Source: CAWHYG01 sp963833505 (GTDB lineage Bacteria > Eisenbacteria > RBG-16-71-46 > CAIMUX01). From it: 64,000 nt of DNA. Under the pieces are notes generated by a model that saw only the letters and a list, made by a program, of their open reading frames with translations, searched no databases and was not told the DNA's origin. Below, piece after piece: positions 8,081-17,819 of this stretch; position 1 is the stretch's first letter; each line of letters opens with the position of its first letter. The translations under genes were made by a program, and so were the position numbers. Location of the stretch: positions 186,001 to 250,000 of the forward strand of contig CAWHYG010000007.1 of assembly GCA_963833505.1 (NCBI GenBank). Direction: 5' to 3'.

Positions 8081-10297
8081 TTGGAGAAGATCTCGGTCCA
8101 GTTCCTGGCTCCGCATGTCTGGCGATGGGCGCTTCTGGTCATCCCCGCACTGATCTTCTCCTTTTGGGCCTACTACCGGATCCTCGCTCCGCTGACCCGG
8201 CCCACGCGGCTTGCGCTCTGGACCCTGCGCGGCCTCGCCTTCCTTCTCGTGATCATGGCGTTGTCGCAGCCGGTGATGACCGCGGTCCTGCGCGATTCCG
8301 GACGGCCCCGGCTGGCCGTCCTGGTCGACCGGTCCGCAAGCATGAGTCTGCCCGCGGGAGACGAGGGGCCGCCTGCCACGAAGGAAGCCCGCGCCCGGGA
8401 CGTGGTCCGGGAGATCGCCGACAAGCTCGGCGGACGTTTTCGTCTCCAGTGGTACGGCTTTGCGGATGGCGTCCGATCCGTCCAGCCTGATTCGATCCTG
8501 CCTGCGGCCGGCAACACGGCCCTGGGCGGCGCTCTGGAAGCGGTCCTGACCCAGGCCGACTCGCGGCCGGTCAGCGGGGCCGTCGTGATCACGGATGGAG
8601 TCAACACGGTGGGCCGCGATCCGGCCCAGGTGGCCGCCGCCTCGCCGGTGCCGATCTTCACGGTGGCGGTCGGGCCTGCGCACCCGCCTCCGGACGTCGA
8701 GATCCGCCGCGTTCGCACGAATCCGACCGCGTTTGTCGGCGAACCGCTTCCGATCCAGGCCGTGGTTTCGAATTGGGGGATGGGAGGGCGCAAAGCCCGG
8801 GTGGAGGTTCGCCAGGGTGATCGGGTGCTGGCCGGCCGCGATCTTGAGCTCCTCGGAGACCAGGGCCTCGAACAGGAGGTCGATCTCGAGGTCCGGCCCG
8901 GTGCCCCCGGCGTGGCGCTCTACGACGTCGTCATTTCCGGCGTGCGGGATTCCGTGCCGCAGAACGATCGCCGCCAGGTGGCGGTGGACGTCCTGGATCG
9001 CAAAACCCGCGTCCTGGTCATGGCGGAGCGCCTCGATTGGGACTTCTCCTTCATCCGCCGGACCCTGGGCGCCGATACCACCCTGGCCTACACCTTTCTG
9101 GTCCAGGCCCGTCCCGGCGCCTGGCGGGCCCTGGGAGAGGAGCGCCTCCAGCAGCCCCCGACCTCCGATGCCGAGCTGAGGGACTTCGCCGCGGTCGTGC
9201 TCCTGGGTTACGGCGAGGACGGGCCGGCTCCGGCAACGCTCGACGTGCTGGCGCGCTTCGTTCGCGCCGGCGGCGGGCTTTTCATCGCGGGCGGCCCGGC
9301 GCGTCCGGAGGGCTGGACGACGGCCGGTTCGTTCGCGTCGATTCTCCCGGGCAGGATCGGGCCCGATCTGATGCCGACGGCGAAGATGCTTCCGGTGCAA
9401 CTCACGCTCGAGGGACAGCGGCACCCGGCCACCGCCGTCCGCGACAATCCGGCGGAGGCCGCGCAGCTCTGGGCGTCGCTACCACCCCTCTGGCGTCCGG
9501 GAGGCTCGCTCGTTCCGAGTCCGGAAGCGAAGGTCCTCCTCGAGTATCGCTCGGGAAGGGGCGGCGCGCTTCCGGCGCTGGCCGTCGACTTCGCCGAGCG
9601 AGGGAAGACCGCGTGGCTCTACGGCGACGGTTTCTGGCGATGGAGCTTCCTCTCCGCGGGCTCTCCGGCGCCGAGCGATCTCTATCCTTCGTTCCTTCTC
9701 GGCCTCGTGCGATGGCTGGCGGAACCCGCGGTGCGGGAGCGTTTCCAGGTTGCGCCCACGAAGGGCGTCTACCAGAACGGGGAGTCGATCGCGTTTTCCG
9801 GCAGCCTGTGGAACAGCGCCTATGCGCCGGTGTCGGACGCGCGCGTGACGATCGAGGTTCGCGCCGCCTCCGATTCCGCCGGAGCCAATCCGGCATCGAG
9901 GCTCGATCTGCGACCGGGCAGCGACGCCGGCGTCTACGATGGCGAAGGAGGCACGCTTCCGCCCGGGGCCTACGTCTATCGCGCCGTGGCCCGCGACGCT
10001 TCCGGGGTTCGGGAGCTCGAGCATGCCCAGGGCCGGTTCTGGGTCGAGACCATGGGGCCGGAGTTCGCCCGCACATGGACCGACACCGAAGCCCTCACCG
10101 AGATCGCGAAGCGGAGCGGAGGCGCCGAGGCCGACCCGTCGGGGCTGGCCGGGCTGCTCGAATCCATCCCGAGGTCGATCCGCCGAATGGGCCGGATCAA
10201 GGAAATCGAAGTCTGGAATCACTGGCTCCTGTTCCTGTGCTTCGTATCCGCGCTGTCCGTGGAGTGGTTCCTGCGCCGGCGCCGCGGGCTCGCTTGA
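8081..10297 (+). CDS. Membrane-anchored VWA-domain protein with glutamine amidotransferase-like middle
   Basis: 738 residues from a TTG start preceded by GAGGGGAGCG. Two N-terminal transmembrane segments (about 13-31 and 46-65) precede a von Willebrand A domain with the MIDAS-type motif DRSASMS at Asp83 and a later VVITDGVNT. Next come Ig-like strands (about 200-300) and a Rossmann-like region with VVLLGYGEDG and FVRAGGGLFIAGG, resembling the class I amidotransferase-like domains of this family. A final hydrophobic helix (HWLLFLCFVSALSVEWFL) ends in RRRR. Topology suggests a large periplasmic body held at both ends. Such proteins occur widely in FCB and planctomycete-type genomes without a proven function; a metal-dependent protein-binding role is the usual inference. 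Confidence 0.75.
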   Translation: MEKISVQFLAPHVWRWALLVIPALIFSFWAYYRILAPLTRPTRLALWTLRGLAFLLVIMALSQPVMTAVLRDSGRPRLAVLVDRSASMSLPAGDEGPPATKEARARDVVREIADKLGGRFRLQWYGFADGVRSVQPDSILPAAGNTALGGALEAVLTQADSRPVSGAVVITDGVNTVGRDPAQVAAASPVPIFTVAVGPAHPPPDVEIRRVRTNPTAFVGEPLPIQAVVSNWGMGGRKARVEVRQGDRVLAGRDLELLGDQGLEQEVDLEVRPGAPGVALYDVVISGVRDSVPQNDRRQVAVDVLDRKTRVLVMAERLDWDFSFIRRTLGADTTLAYTFLVQARPGAWRALGEERLQQPPTSDAELRDFAAVVLLGYGEDGPAPATLDVLARFVRAGGGLFIAGGPARPEGWTTAGSFASILPGRIGPDLMPTAKMLPVQLTLEGQRHPATAVRDNPAEAAQLWASLPPLWRPGGSLVPSPEAKVLLEYRSGRGGALPALAVDFAERGKTAWLYGDGFWRWSFLSAGSPAPSDLYPSFLLGLVRWLAEPAVRERFQVAPTKGVYQNGESIAFSGSLWNSAYAPVSDARVTIEVRAASDSAGANPASRLDLRPGSDAGVYDGEGGTLPPGAYVYRAVARDASGVRELEHAQGRFWVETMGPEFARTWTDTEALTEIAKRSGGAEADPSGLAGLLESIPRSIRRMGRIKEIEVWNHWLLFLCFVSALSVEWFLRRRRGLA

Positions 10298-10329
10298 TGC
10301 CCGTCGACGCCGGTTTCGTCTCGGGGACG

Positions 10330-10946
10330 GAGCCGTTCGTGCCAGCCCCACGCCCCGGCGCGCCAAAGCCTCCGTGGACCGGGTCGTCGGCCCTGCTCCG
10401 TGCGGCTCCGCGCACTTGCGTGCGCTCCCGCCGTACTCCGGCACGGGCCTCCTTCATGGTCCACTCCGGCTTCGGCGCGCCAGGGCTCTGCTGTGGACCC
10501 TGAACGCGGGTCTTGGCTCGTGAACTGAGCCGTTCGTGCCAGCCCCACGCCCCGGCGCGCCAAAGCCTCCGTGGACCGGGTCGTCGGCTCTGCTCCGTGC
10601 GGCTCCGCGCACTTGCGTGCGCTCCCGCCGTACTCCGGCACGGGCCTCCTTCATGGTCCACTCCGGCTTCGGCGTGCCAGGGCTCCGCTGTGGACCCTGA
10701 ACGCCGGTCTTGGTTCGTGAACTGAGCCGTTCGTGCCAGTCCCACGCCCCGGCGCGCCAAAGCCTCCGTGGACCGGGTCGTCGGCCCTGCTCCGTGCGGC
10801 TCCGCGCACTTGCGTGCGCTCCCGCCGTACTCCGGCACGGGCCTCCTTCATGGTCCACTCCGGCTTCGGCGCGCCAGGGCTCCGCTGTGGACCCTGAACG
10901 CCGGTCTTGGCTCGTGAACTGAGCCGTTCGTGCCAGTCCCGCGCCG
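10330..10946. repeat. Intergenic tandem repeat, unit about 195-197 bp, three copies plus partial fourth
   Basis: The string GAGCCGTTCGTGCCAG recurs at 10332, 10527, 10724 and 10921, and the sequence between is almost identical in each period, with only scattered substitutions. Each unit contains two related sub-elements, GGCGCGCCAAAGCC and GGCGCGCCAGGGCT, each followed by TGGACC. The period is not a multiple of three and every frame is Arg/Ala/Gly-rich, so I do not read it as coding. It fills most of the 745-bp gap between the VWA gene and the lamin-tail gene. No gene was found in the rest of that gap (10947-11042). Confidence 0.9.
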
Positions 10947-11042
10947 TGACTTCGTGATCTCCGCCGGGCACCGCGGTCCCGATCCTGCTAACCAGATCTT
11001 CCCGTCGAAGCGGCGACAACGCCCGCCGCCGAAGGGAGACCG

Positions 11043-12851
11043 ATGTCGACCACATCCCACACTGCTTTCGCCTTCTCGATCCGTGCCACCCCGGAAGCTC
11101 CGCGCGAAACGACGCCGACGTCCCGGACGAGCCGGTCGGACGGCGACGCCCACCGGTCCTGCTTCAACTGGCGGAGTCTTGTCTTCGCCGCGTGCCTGGC
11201 GGCCTGCTGTCTCTCGTTTGCGACGCCGGGAGCCGTCCCGGCCGCGCTCTCGATCAACGAGGTTTTCTACGATCCGGCCGGCACCGACGCGGGTTTCGAA
11301 TGGGTCGAGCTGTACAACTCCGGGCCGTGGGCCGAGACGCTGGAAGGAGCCGCGATCGAATCGGGCGGCGAGTCCGCCTCCAATCCCTGGAAGCAGGTCT
11401 GGGCAGGTTCGGAAGGGGAGTGGGTCGATTCCCGAGGCTTCTTCTGGATCGGGGGATCCTACGCGGGCCGTTCTGCGGACTCGCCCGGGACGCTGGACCT
11501 GCGGAACGGATCCGGCGCCGTCCGGCTTCTTCGCGGCGGTCTCGAGTTGAATCGGGTCGGCTGGGGGAACCTCGAAGACGCGGATCTCTTCGAGGGAGAA
11601 CCGGCGCGGACCGGGCCGGCAGGGCGAAGTCTCGCCCGCAAGGAGGACGGCCTCGACACCGGTGACAATCAGGCGGACTTCGAGATCGCCTTGCCGACTC
11701 CCGGCCGTTCGAACCATCCCCCGTGCGATCTGGCGGTGCGACTCCTTCGGAGCGGGCGCGGGCTGCCGATCCCGGAGGGCACGGAAGCGTTCCTGACCGG
11801 GGTCCTTCTGGAGAACCTCGGACGATCGGACCTGTCGCCGGCCCGGGTGAGCCTGACGGTGGATGGAATCTCGGTGCTGCCTGATCCTGCGCGGACGCTT
11901 CCCGACATCGACTCGGGCAGCTCGGTGCTGATCCCGTGGACCGTTCCGCTCCGTTCGCAAGTCGGACTGGGCCAGTGGACCTGCCGTGCCCGACTGGACG
12001 GGGATACCGAGCCGACGGATGACGCTGACACGCTGCGCCTTTGGGTCGGCCCCTCTCCGGTGCGCTTGCTCAAGCTCGCGCCGCACCCGATCAGTGGCGC
12101 GACCGAGTGGCTGGCTCTTCAAGCCGCGGCCGATCCGGGCCGGGCGCCTGCTTCGTCGATCTCACTTGAAGGCTGGTCTGTGAAAGATTTGAGCGGCAAC
12201 AAGATCCGCATTGAATCGGCCGCCCCGGTTCCGCCGGATGGAATCCGGATCGTGGCCCGCGACTCGACCGCGATGAAAGCGACGCCGGGCTTCGCGCCGG
12301 GGACGCTCCTGGCGTGGTCGGGAACCTGGCCGTCCCTCAATGACGCGGCCGGCCCGGGGGAAGCCGCCGACTCGGTCTTCCTGCTCGACCCTCACGGGGT
12401 CATTGCGGACTGGGCGGCCTACGGTTCGACCGGGCCGGGCGAAGTGTGGATCCGTCTTTCGGGCGCGGAGCACGGCCCCACCGGTTGGACCGTGGATCCA
12501 GCCGCGAGCGCACCCGGAGTCGCGGTCGAAGGCCCCAAGGTCGCCGATCCGGAAGGAGATCACTGGGCTCCAGCCGCTCTGGCCCTGGGCCGGGACGCCG
12601 GGGGCGCCTGGTTTCGATTGGCCGCCCGGTTGTTTCCGGGCTCCTGGGAGGTTCGCGTCGTGAACCTCGAGGGCCGGGAGGTCTGGAGGTTCCACGGCGC
12701 CACCGTAGATCGAGCGGACTGCTGGATCCGATGGGATGGGCAAAGCTCCGGTGGAACGAGCCCGGCCGGCCTTTACCTGGTCCAGGCCCGGATCCGTTCG
12801 CAGAGCGGAGCCGAGCAGGTCCTGCGGGCGCCGCTGGTGCTCGACCGATGA
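11043..12851 (+). CDS. Secreted lamin-tail-domain protein with FlgD-like C-terminus
   Basis: 602 residues; the ATG at 11043 follows an AAGGGAGAC ribosome-binding site. A hydrophobic signal-like segment (SLVFAACLAACCLSFA, about 45-60) precedes a lamin tail domain beginning LSINEVFYDPAGTDAGFEWV, which has the typical NEV-DP-EWVEL pattern. A CARDB-like region (about 225-330) and a second lamin-tail-like stretch (WLALQAAADPGRAP through GWSVKDLSG and DSVFLLDPHGVIADW) follow. The last 80 residues (WEVRVVNLEGREVWRF, SPAGLYLVQARI) form a FlgD-like end domain. It is therefore likely exported. Its stop overlaps the start of the next gene (ATGATG), implying translational coupling. The N-terminus before the signal is long, so the true start could be further in. 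Confidence 0.75.
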   Translation: MSTTSHTAFAFSIRATPEAPRETTPTSRTSRSDGDAHRSCFNWRSLVFAACLAACCLSFATPGAVPAALSINEVFYDPAGTDAGFEWVELYNSGPWAETLEGAAIESGGESASNPWKQVWAGSEGEWVDSRGFFWIGGSYAGRSADSPGTLDLRNGSGAVRLLRGGLELNRVGWGNLEDADLFEGEPARTGPAGRSLARKEDGLDTGDNQADFEIALPTPGRSNHPPCDLAVRLLRSGRGLPIPEGTEAFLTGVLLENLGRSDLSPARVSLTVDGISVLPDPARTLPDIDSGSSVLIPWTVPLRSQVGLGQWTCRARLDGDTEPTDDADTLRLWVGPSPVRLLKLAPHPISGATEWLALQAAADPGRAPASSISLEGWSVKDLSGNKIRIESAAPVPPDGIRIVARDSTAMKATPGFAPGTLLAWSGTWPSLNDAAGPGEAADSVFLLDPHGVIADWAAYGSTGPGEVWIRLSGAEHGPTGWTVDPAASAPGVAVEGPKVADPEGDHWAPAALALGRDAGGAWFRLAARLFPGSWEVRVVNLEGREVWRFHGATVDRADCWIRWDGQSSGGTSPAGLYLVQARIRSQSGAEQVLRAPLVLDR

Positions 12852-15656
12852 TGGCGCGCGCGTCTGCGGCCTCGAGGCCGGACTTCCTGAGGACGTGCCG
12901 ATGGCGCCGCGCCGGAATCACGGTTCTTCTCGGCTGGATGCTGTTCGCGCCGCCGGCCCGGGCCGCGTTCGAGATCCGCCTGGGCGGGCCGATCGGGTCG
13001 CCGCTCGTCCCTCCGTTCCTGCCCGCGCCGTTCGAGTGGTTGGATGAGGTGCCGGCAAAGCTGTCGCCCGGGCTGGCCGTCGGGGCGCTGCACCTCGAGC
13101 CGTTCGGGCTTCCGGCCGTGACGTACGACGCCTGCGCCGTCGGCGGCTCGTTTCGCTCCTTCGCGCCGCATCTGCGCGTGGCGCGCCTCGCAGCAGCCGG
13201 CTACGCCGAAGACGAGGTGTCGGCGGGCCTCAAGAGCCGCTGCGGCCTGGCCGGAGAGGCCGATCTGCTCGCGACCCAGGCCGGGCCGGGTCTTCAGACC
13301 CAATGGGGCATCCACCCGCACGCCGTGGCCACCGCCTCGGTCGGAGCAGCCCGCGGATGGAGGTTCTTCCGAGGTTCGCTCTGGATTCAGGACGCGCTTC
13401 GATCCGGCGGTTCCCGAAAGCTGGGACTGGCGCCCCGCCCGCAGGTTCGCCTCGAGATCCACGCCGGCTCCGGTTGGGTCCTGGCCCTGGGCAAGGACTG
13501 GGGCGTGTCGGGAGTTTCCGGCGGTCGTGCCCTGGCCGCCGTGCAATGGTCGCCCGGTTCGCTTCTCAAGGTCGGCGAGTGCTGGTCGGGGAGCGGCCCC
13601 GAGTGCCACTGGCTCGAGGCCGGCGCAGGCGCGCTGGAAGGCCTGCTGTGGAGCGCCTCAACGGAAAGCGGAGTTCCAGCGACGCCCGGGATCGCGCTCG
13701 CATGCTGCGTCCCGCGCGCCGGGAGGCCGGCCTCGAAGCCGAAGGACCGGTTCCTTTGGATGCGGCAGGCCTGTGATGGCGATCGGAGATCGGGCGTTCC
13801 TGGCGCGGCGGTCCGACTCGCGGATGAGCGCGCAGCGACCGGACCGGCGGACGGGAGGCCCGAACCGCCGTCCTCGAAACCCGATTCGATGGCCGTGGAT
13901 CAACCCCTGACCGAGCCAATGCCCTCGACCCCTGATTCGACGGCGGCGGACCAACCCGTGACCGACGCGGCGCTCGAAGACCTCGATGGCCCTCTTTTCC
14001 GGGACGGGCAGCTTCTGGATCAATGGGCGGAGGCCGACAGCTTCGGCGCCGAAACCGACTCCCTTTCCCCCGGCGATGGCGGAGCTTGCCGGGCTGCATC
14101 CTTGGGGCCTTCCACGGCGGCAAGGTCCCGGACTGCCTTGGGATCAGGCGTTCCGCGTCTTCGCGACGACCACGCCTGGTTTGGCCCGAACGGAGCCCGG
14201 CCCTGGCAATCGGATGACGCCCGGTTCGTGCGGCCGTTGGATCCGGGCGCCCTCAGCCTGCAGGTTGCGGCGCAAAACGGCCGGCCGCGCGACGCAGTGG
14301 GTCGGAGGCGGGCTCCTTCAGACTTCGCGGCTCGAGGCGGTCGCCGCCACCGGAGGTTGCCCGCTCTTCTTCGGGGTCGGTCTGTTGGCGCGAGCGCCGG
14401 CGGTGTTCCTGCAGACTCCCGGGGATTCGTCGGGTCGCGGCCTTCCCGCCGCTTCGAGGTCCGTGCGCGGCGGGACGCGAGCCGGCCGCGATCCCGATCC
14501 GTCTCTCTCGCCCGAAGCGACGGCTCAAGGCTTCTCGATCGGCCTGGCCGGGAGAATCGGCCGAGGCGTTCGTCTCCTGGCCTCGGAGGAACACGACGGC
14601 TCGCCGGTGGGATCGGAGAGTCATTGCATCGGCGTCCGCCGCGACGGGGCCGAATGGTCGGAGGGCGGTCTGTTGCGCTCGGCGCAACGCGGGCCGGGCG
14701 CGGCCGGCATCTGGGTCGCCCGGCGGCGGCCGGGGGAGGAGACGTCCCTGGAAATCGCGCGCCTGACGCCGTGCCTTGGTCAGGCCGGCGTTCGCTGGAG
14801 CCGGTTCCTGACCGGGGATCGCGGGCGCCGGCTCTGGTGGGACCTGGTCGTCCGGCAGGCTCTGCTTCCCTTGGATCGCTTGGATGACGGCGACCCGCCC
14901 GGCGCCCCCGCCAGGACGCTTTCGTATCGAGGGGCGGAGCTGGGCGCGTCCTCCGGGCGCCAGTCGGCCGGGGCTCAGGTTCTGTGGGAGCGGCGCGCGG
15001 CGTGTCTCGATCCGGCCTCCGGCGATCCGACTACGCCGCGGCTCCGCGAAGCCGAGGTCCGGCACCTGCGGCTGTCCGGACAGGGATTCGTGACCGCGGG
15101 AATCGCCTGGACCTTCCGCGCCGACGCCCGGGACCGGACAGCCGTCACCGTGGGATTGCCGGACGCGCCGTTTGAATCCGGGTTGTCCACCAGCACGAGC
15201 CGGATCCGAGCGCGCGCGACGCTCGAATCGACCGCCGGCGGCGGCCTTCTCGTCGGGCTCCCGTCCGGATATGGGCTCGAGCTGGGAGAAGAGGCGCTCC
15301 GGTCATCTTCCTCGGGAGGCTCCGATGCCGCCGTGCCTGCCCTCTGGGCCGGCGCCTGGCACAAATGCGCGATCCTGCGGCGGATCGACGGAGCGTTCGG
15401 TTTCGTCGTGATTCAACTTCCCGGATCGCGAAGCCTCTCGCTTTCCCCGTTCTGGATCGGAGGGAGCCGGTTCCCGGTTCGGGCCGGCGGATTCTGGAGC
15501 GCGGTCCGGGTGTCCGGGCGGCTCGGTCCCCTGGCCTGGTGGCTTCGCGGGTTTGTTCCCATCCGTCCGGAAGGAAGTCGTTCCACCGGGTCTGCCCGTC
15601 GGAATCCGGGAGGTGGATTCGAAGCCAGCGTGCATTTCGAAAGTGGAGCGGCCTGA
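12848..15656 (+). CDS. Hypothetical secreted/outer-membrane-like protein, frameshifted
   Basis: Starts at 12848, overlapping the lamin-tail gene by 4 bp. A signal peptide is evident (GITVLLGWMLFAPPARAAF). One frame looks like protein to about 14,280 (FVRPLDPGALSLQVAAQNG). Beyond that it becomes Arg-rich, while the +1 frame takes over with normal composition (QWVGGGLLQTSRLEAV) to the stop at 15656. Total length is three times 936 plus one base, so one extra base near 14,270-14,300 explains it. The second half has beta-strand-like alternation (GFSIGLAGRIGRGVRLLASE), suggesting a barrel. A weak helix-hairpin-helix resemblance (PAMAELAGLHPWGL, in the second frame near 14,070) may mean more than one indel. 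Function unknown. Sequence error or gene decay cannot be separated here. Confidence 0.5.
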
Positions 15657-15714
15657 GCCATGGCTTCACGGGTCGAACGGCCCGCCTGAGCCGTGGCTTC
15701 ACGGGCCAAACGGC
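15651..15714. repeat. 33-bp direct repeat, two copies
   Basis: GCCTGAGCCATGGCTTCACG at 15651 recurs with small changes at 15684 (GCCTGAGCCGTGGCTTCACG), followed in both by GGGYCRAACGGC. It overlaps the last codons and stop of the preceding gene. The rest of the 471-bp gap to 16127 holds the terminator described separately, an 18-bp perfect palindrome at 15952-15969, and no gene I can support. Confidence 0.75.
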
Positions 15715-15731
15715 TTCAAACGCGGATGCCG

Positions 15732-15784
15732 GAATCGAGAAGGGGCCCGATCCGTGCGAACGGATGGGCCCCGATTCTCTTTGT
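15732..15784 (+). terminator. Probable intrinsic terminator after the 11.0-15.7 kb gene pair
   Basis: A long hairpin pairs GAATC (15732-15736), GGGGCCC and TCCGT on the left with ACGGA, GGGCCCC and GATTC (15773-15777) on the right, around a short GCGA loop. It is followed by TCTTT. The T-run is short, so termination may be partial. Confidence 0.6.
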
Positions 15785-15951
15785 GCGGGCTTTCCGGGGC
15801 TTTGAGAGCCGCTTGTGGCGGCAGTCCAGGGGACCTCCGGGGATCGCCCGAATCCGAAGGTGCGTCCACCCCCGGTTCCGCGCTTCCCGAGCTGTGATGT
15901 CAAGAAGTCGGTGACGGGTCCCGGATTCTCTTGCGCCCCGCCGTTCCGAGC

Positions 15952-15969
15952 GCCGGCAGCGCTGCCGGC
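15952..15969. repeat. Perfect 18-bp palindrome
   Basis: GCCGGCAGCGCTGCCGGC reads the same on both strands. It lies in the non-coding stretch about 160 bp upstream of the GIY-YIG gene and could be an operator or simply a hairpin; nothing else in the sequence decides this. Confidence 0.4.
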
Positions 15970-16127
15970 CCGGATCGATCGGTCCCATTCGACGATTCCG
16001 TTTTGGTCCGGAATCGCCGCCGGCCGCGACGCGGCGACAAGATGGGCGGGAAACTAGATGGGCCCCGGGCCCCTGTCAAGCGGCCTGTGAGCCAAAGCGC
16101 TTGTGCTCGATTCTCCCTGGATCGAGC

Positions 16128-17687
16128 ATGAGGGACATGGACCCGTCTTCTTTGCTCGACCGGATCCACCTCGCGATGGTGGAGTCGGGAAGGACATGGC
16201 CGGCCGGCGAGCTGGCCCGGGAGTTTCTCCGGCTCACCGTGGATGGCCCTGCGCCCCAGGCCCTCATCCGCCGCATGTTGGCGGCTGATCGGCGCTTCGC
16301 CGAAGTCGCTCCCGGACAATGGGCCGCCCTTCGGAGGTCGAGCCTGCCTCTCGTGGATGGCGGCTATGTTCTCGCATGGGTCGAGATCGGGGAATCGCCA
16401 TCTCCGGAGGGATGGCGGCTGCACCTTCGGCCCTACGAGCCGCGCAACCAGGGATCGGGGGGCGCTCCGGATTGCATCACGGTCACCTCAGGAGATCCCG
16501 ATCATCTCGAGCGCGCTCGCCGGACCTGGGAAGGGCGCCGTCTGGCCACGTTCCAGTCCGGTCCGCTCGGCCGGTTCCTGCAATGGATGGAGCGTCGTTG
16601 GGGACTGGCGGAGTGGAGCTCGCCGCTGGTGGATCTGCAGGCCTGGGTCCGGGTGGCGTTGCTTCGAGAGGGGCTCGGTCCGGCGGAGACGCAAAAGGCG
16701 CTTCAGCTCTCCTCGTTGTCCGAGCGGTGGCGGCTGGGCCCGATGTCCGAACTGCCCCCCGGCGTGCCCCTGCCCGCGCTGTCCGCCGTGTTCGATCGGG
16801 TCTTGGAGCGATTCGGATCGTGGACGGAAGAGGCCATGGCCCGGGAGTGGGAGGAGGGCTTCGCTCCGCGACCCGTTCCTTGGGAACGATTCGCGTTTGA
16901 TCCCGCGGAGGTCGAGGCGGTTCCCGATTCCCCGGGCATCTATCGTTTCTATGATGACCGGGAAACCCTGCTCTACGTCGGCAAAGCGGTGCGCCTTGCC
17001 CGGCGGGTCGGGTCGTACTTCCGGCCGCTGCCTCCGGAGTCGACCAAGAGGGAGCAACTCCTCCAGAAGATCCACCGGTTCGAGGTGGAGCCGCTGCCTT
17101 CGGAGCTGGAGGCGTTGGTTCGGGAGGCCGAGGCGATCCGACTGGCGCGGCCGCCGTGGAACGTGCAGGTCGAGATCCATCCGATCGAGCGGTTGTCTCC
17201 CGATTGGTGGTGGCCGCTGGTCTTCGTCGCGCCAGGAGAGGATCCCCTCAGGGTGTCCGCGTTCCTCGTGGCCGGGCCGGAACAGGCCTTCCTGATGCAC
17301 CTGCCGAGGGAGGGACGAGCCGAGGAGCTGTGTGATCTCGCCGCCTGGCTGGATCAGCGGCTGGAAGACGGGGGAGATCCAGCGAGACGGGACGAGTCCT
17401 CCGACCGCAACGGGCCGCAGGCGGAACTCGTCCGCGACGGGGACATGGCGGATGCGGTCGATCGGTACACTCCGAAGGCGCTGGAGCCGCCGGAGGCCAG
17501 GCTAGTGCTGCGCTTCTATCTCCGGCAGCGGGATCTGTTGCACCGGGTCGAATCCGTGCACTTCACGAACGGCTTCGCGCTTCTCGAGGGTCTCCTGGCC
17601 CTGGCTCAGTCGGCGCCTCAGGGCTCTCCGATCGATCAGCGACCGTCGCGGCGTGGTCCGCTCGATTCTGCCGTCCGGAGTTCGTGA
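16128..17687 (+). CDS. GIY-YIG nuclease-domain protein with N-terminal winged-helix-like region
   Basis: 519 residues from ATG 16128 (ATG 16137 is also possible; neither has a strong ribosome-binding site). The first about 65 residues (LLDRIHLAMVESGRTWPAGEL, ALIRRMLAADRRFAEVAPG) resemble a HARE-HTH/winged-helix module. A middle region of about 200 residues is not recognised. The GIY-YIG domain starts at Gly270-Ile271-Tyr272 (SPGIYRFYDD), with Tyr283-Val284-Gly285 (LLYVGKAVRLARRVGSYF), and includes a conserved EALVREAEAIRLARPPWN helix as in UvrC and Cho. No UvrC helix-hairpin-helix tail is seen. It is likely a DNA-cleaving repair or recombination nuclease. In relatives a DnaQ-like exonuclease often precedes GIY-YIG; here the middle lacks clear DEDD residues. 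Confidence 0.7.
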   Translation: MRDMDPSSLLDRIHLAMVESGRTWPAGELAREFLRLTVDGPAPQALIRRMLAADRRFAEVAPGQWAALRRSSLPLVDGGYVLAWVEIGESPSPEGWRLHLRPYEPRNQGSGGAPDCITVTSGDPDHLERARRTWEGRRLATFQSGPLGRFLQWMERRWGLAEWSSPLVDLQAWVRVALLREGLGPAETQKALQLSSLSERWRLGPMSELPPGVPLPALSAVFDRVLERFGSWTEEAMAREWEEGFAPRPVPWERFAFDPAEVEAVPDSPGIYRFYDDRETLLYVGKAVRLARRVGSYFRPLPPESTKREQLLQKIHRFEVEPLPSELEALVREAEAIRLARPPWNVQVEIHPIERLSPDWWWPLVFVAPGEDPLRVSAFLVAGPEQAFLMHLPREGRAEELCDLAAWLDQRLEDGGDPARRDESSDRNGPQAELVRDGDMADAVDRYTPKALEPPEARLVLRFYLRQRDLLHRVESVHFTNGFALLEGLLALAQSAPQGSPIDQRPSRRGPLDSAVRSS

Positions 17688-17692
17688 TCCAT

Positions 17693-17790
17693 GCTAGACT
17701 TCGTCGCGAATCGCATGCGCAGTTTGGGTGATCGGTTTCTGAAGAACGGCCGATACTCATAGCGGAAGGGCGGTCACGGTTCCCTTCCGC
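17693..17790 (+). promoter_or_regulatory. Candidate extended -10 promoter and structured 5' leader of the carbamate kinase gene
   Basis: TGCTAGACT at 17693-17700 fits an extended -10 element (TGnTAnnnT), with no clear -35. The RNA downstream would fold into a 5-bp hairpin (ATCGG 17731-17735 with CCGAT 17750-17754). Next is a perfect 9-bp hairpin (GCGGAAGGG 17762-17770 with CCCTTCCGC 17782-17790, 11-nt loop). A terminator-like hairpin follows before the gene. Three consecutive hairpins in about 120 nt suggest a regulatory leader; I cannot match it to a known riboswitch class. Confidence 0.4.
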
Positions 17791-17819
17791 GCGCTCCGGC
17801 AATCCTGATCCCGGCCGTG

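Noticed and set aside
10197..10858. Repetitive Arg/Ala/Gly-rich frames in the 197-bp repeat, both strands
   Set aside because: The period is not a multiple of three, so the frame rotates through the repeat; composition is unlike real genes here.
10330..10946. CRISPR-like array
   Set aside because: The whole 197-bp unit is repeated with no unique spacers, and no cas genes are near.
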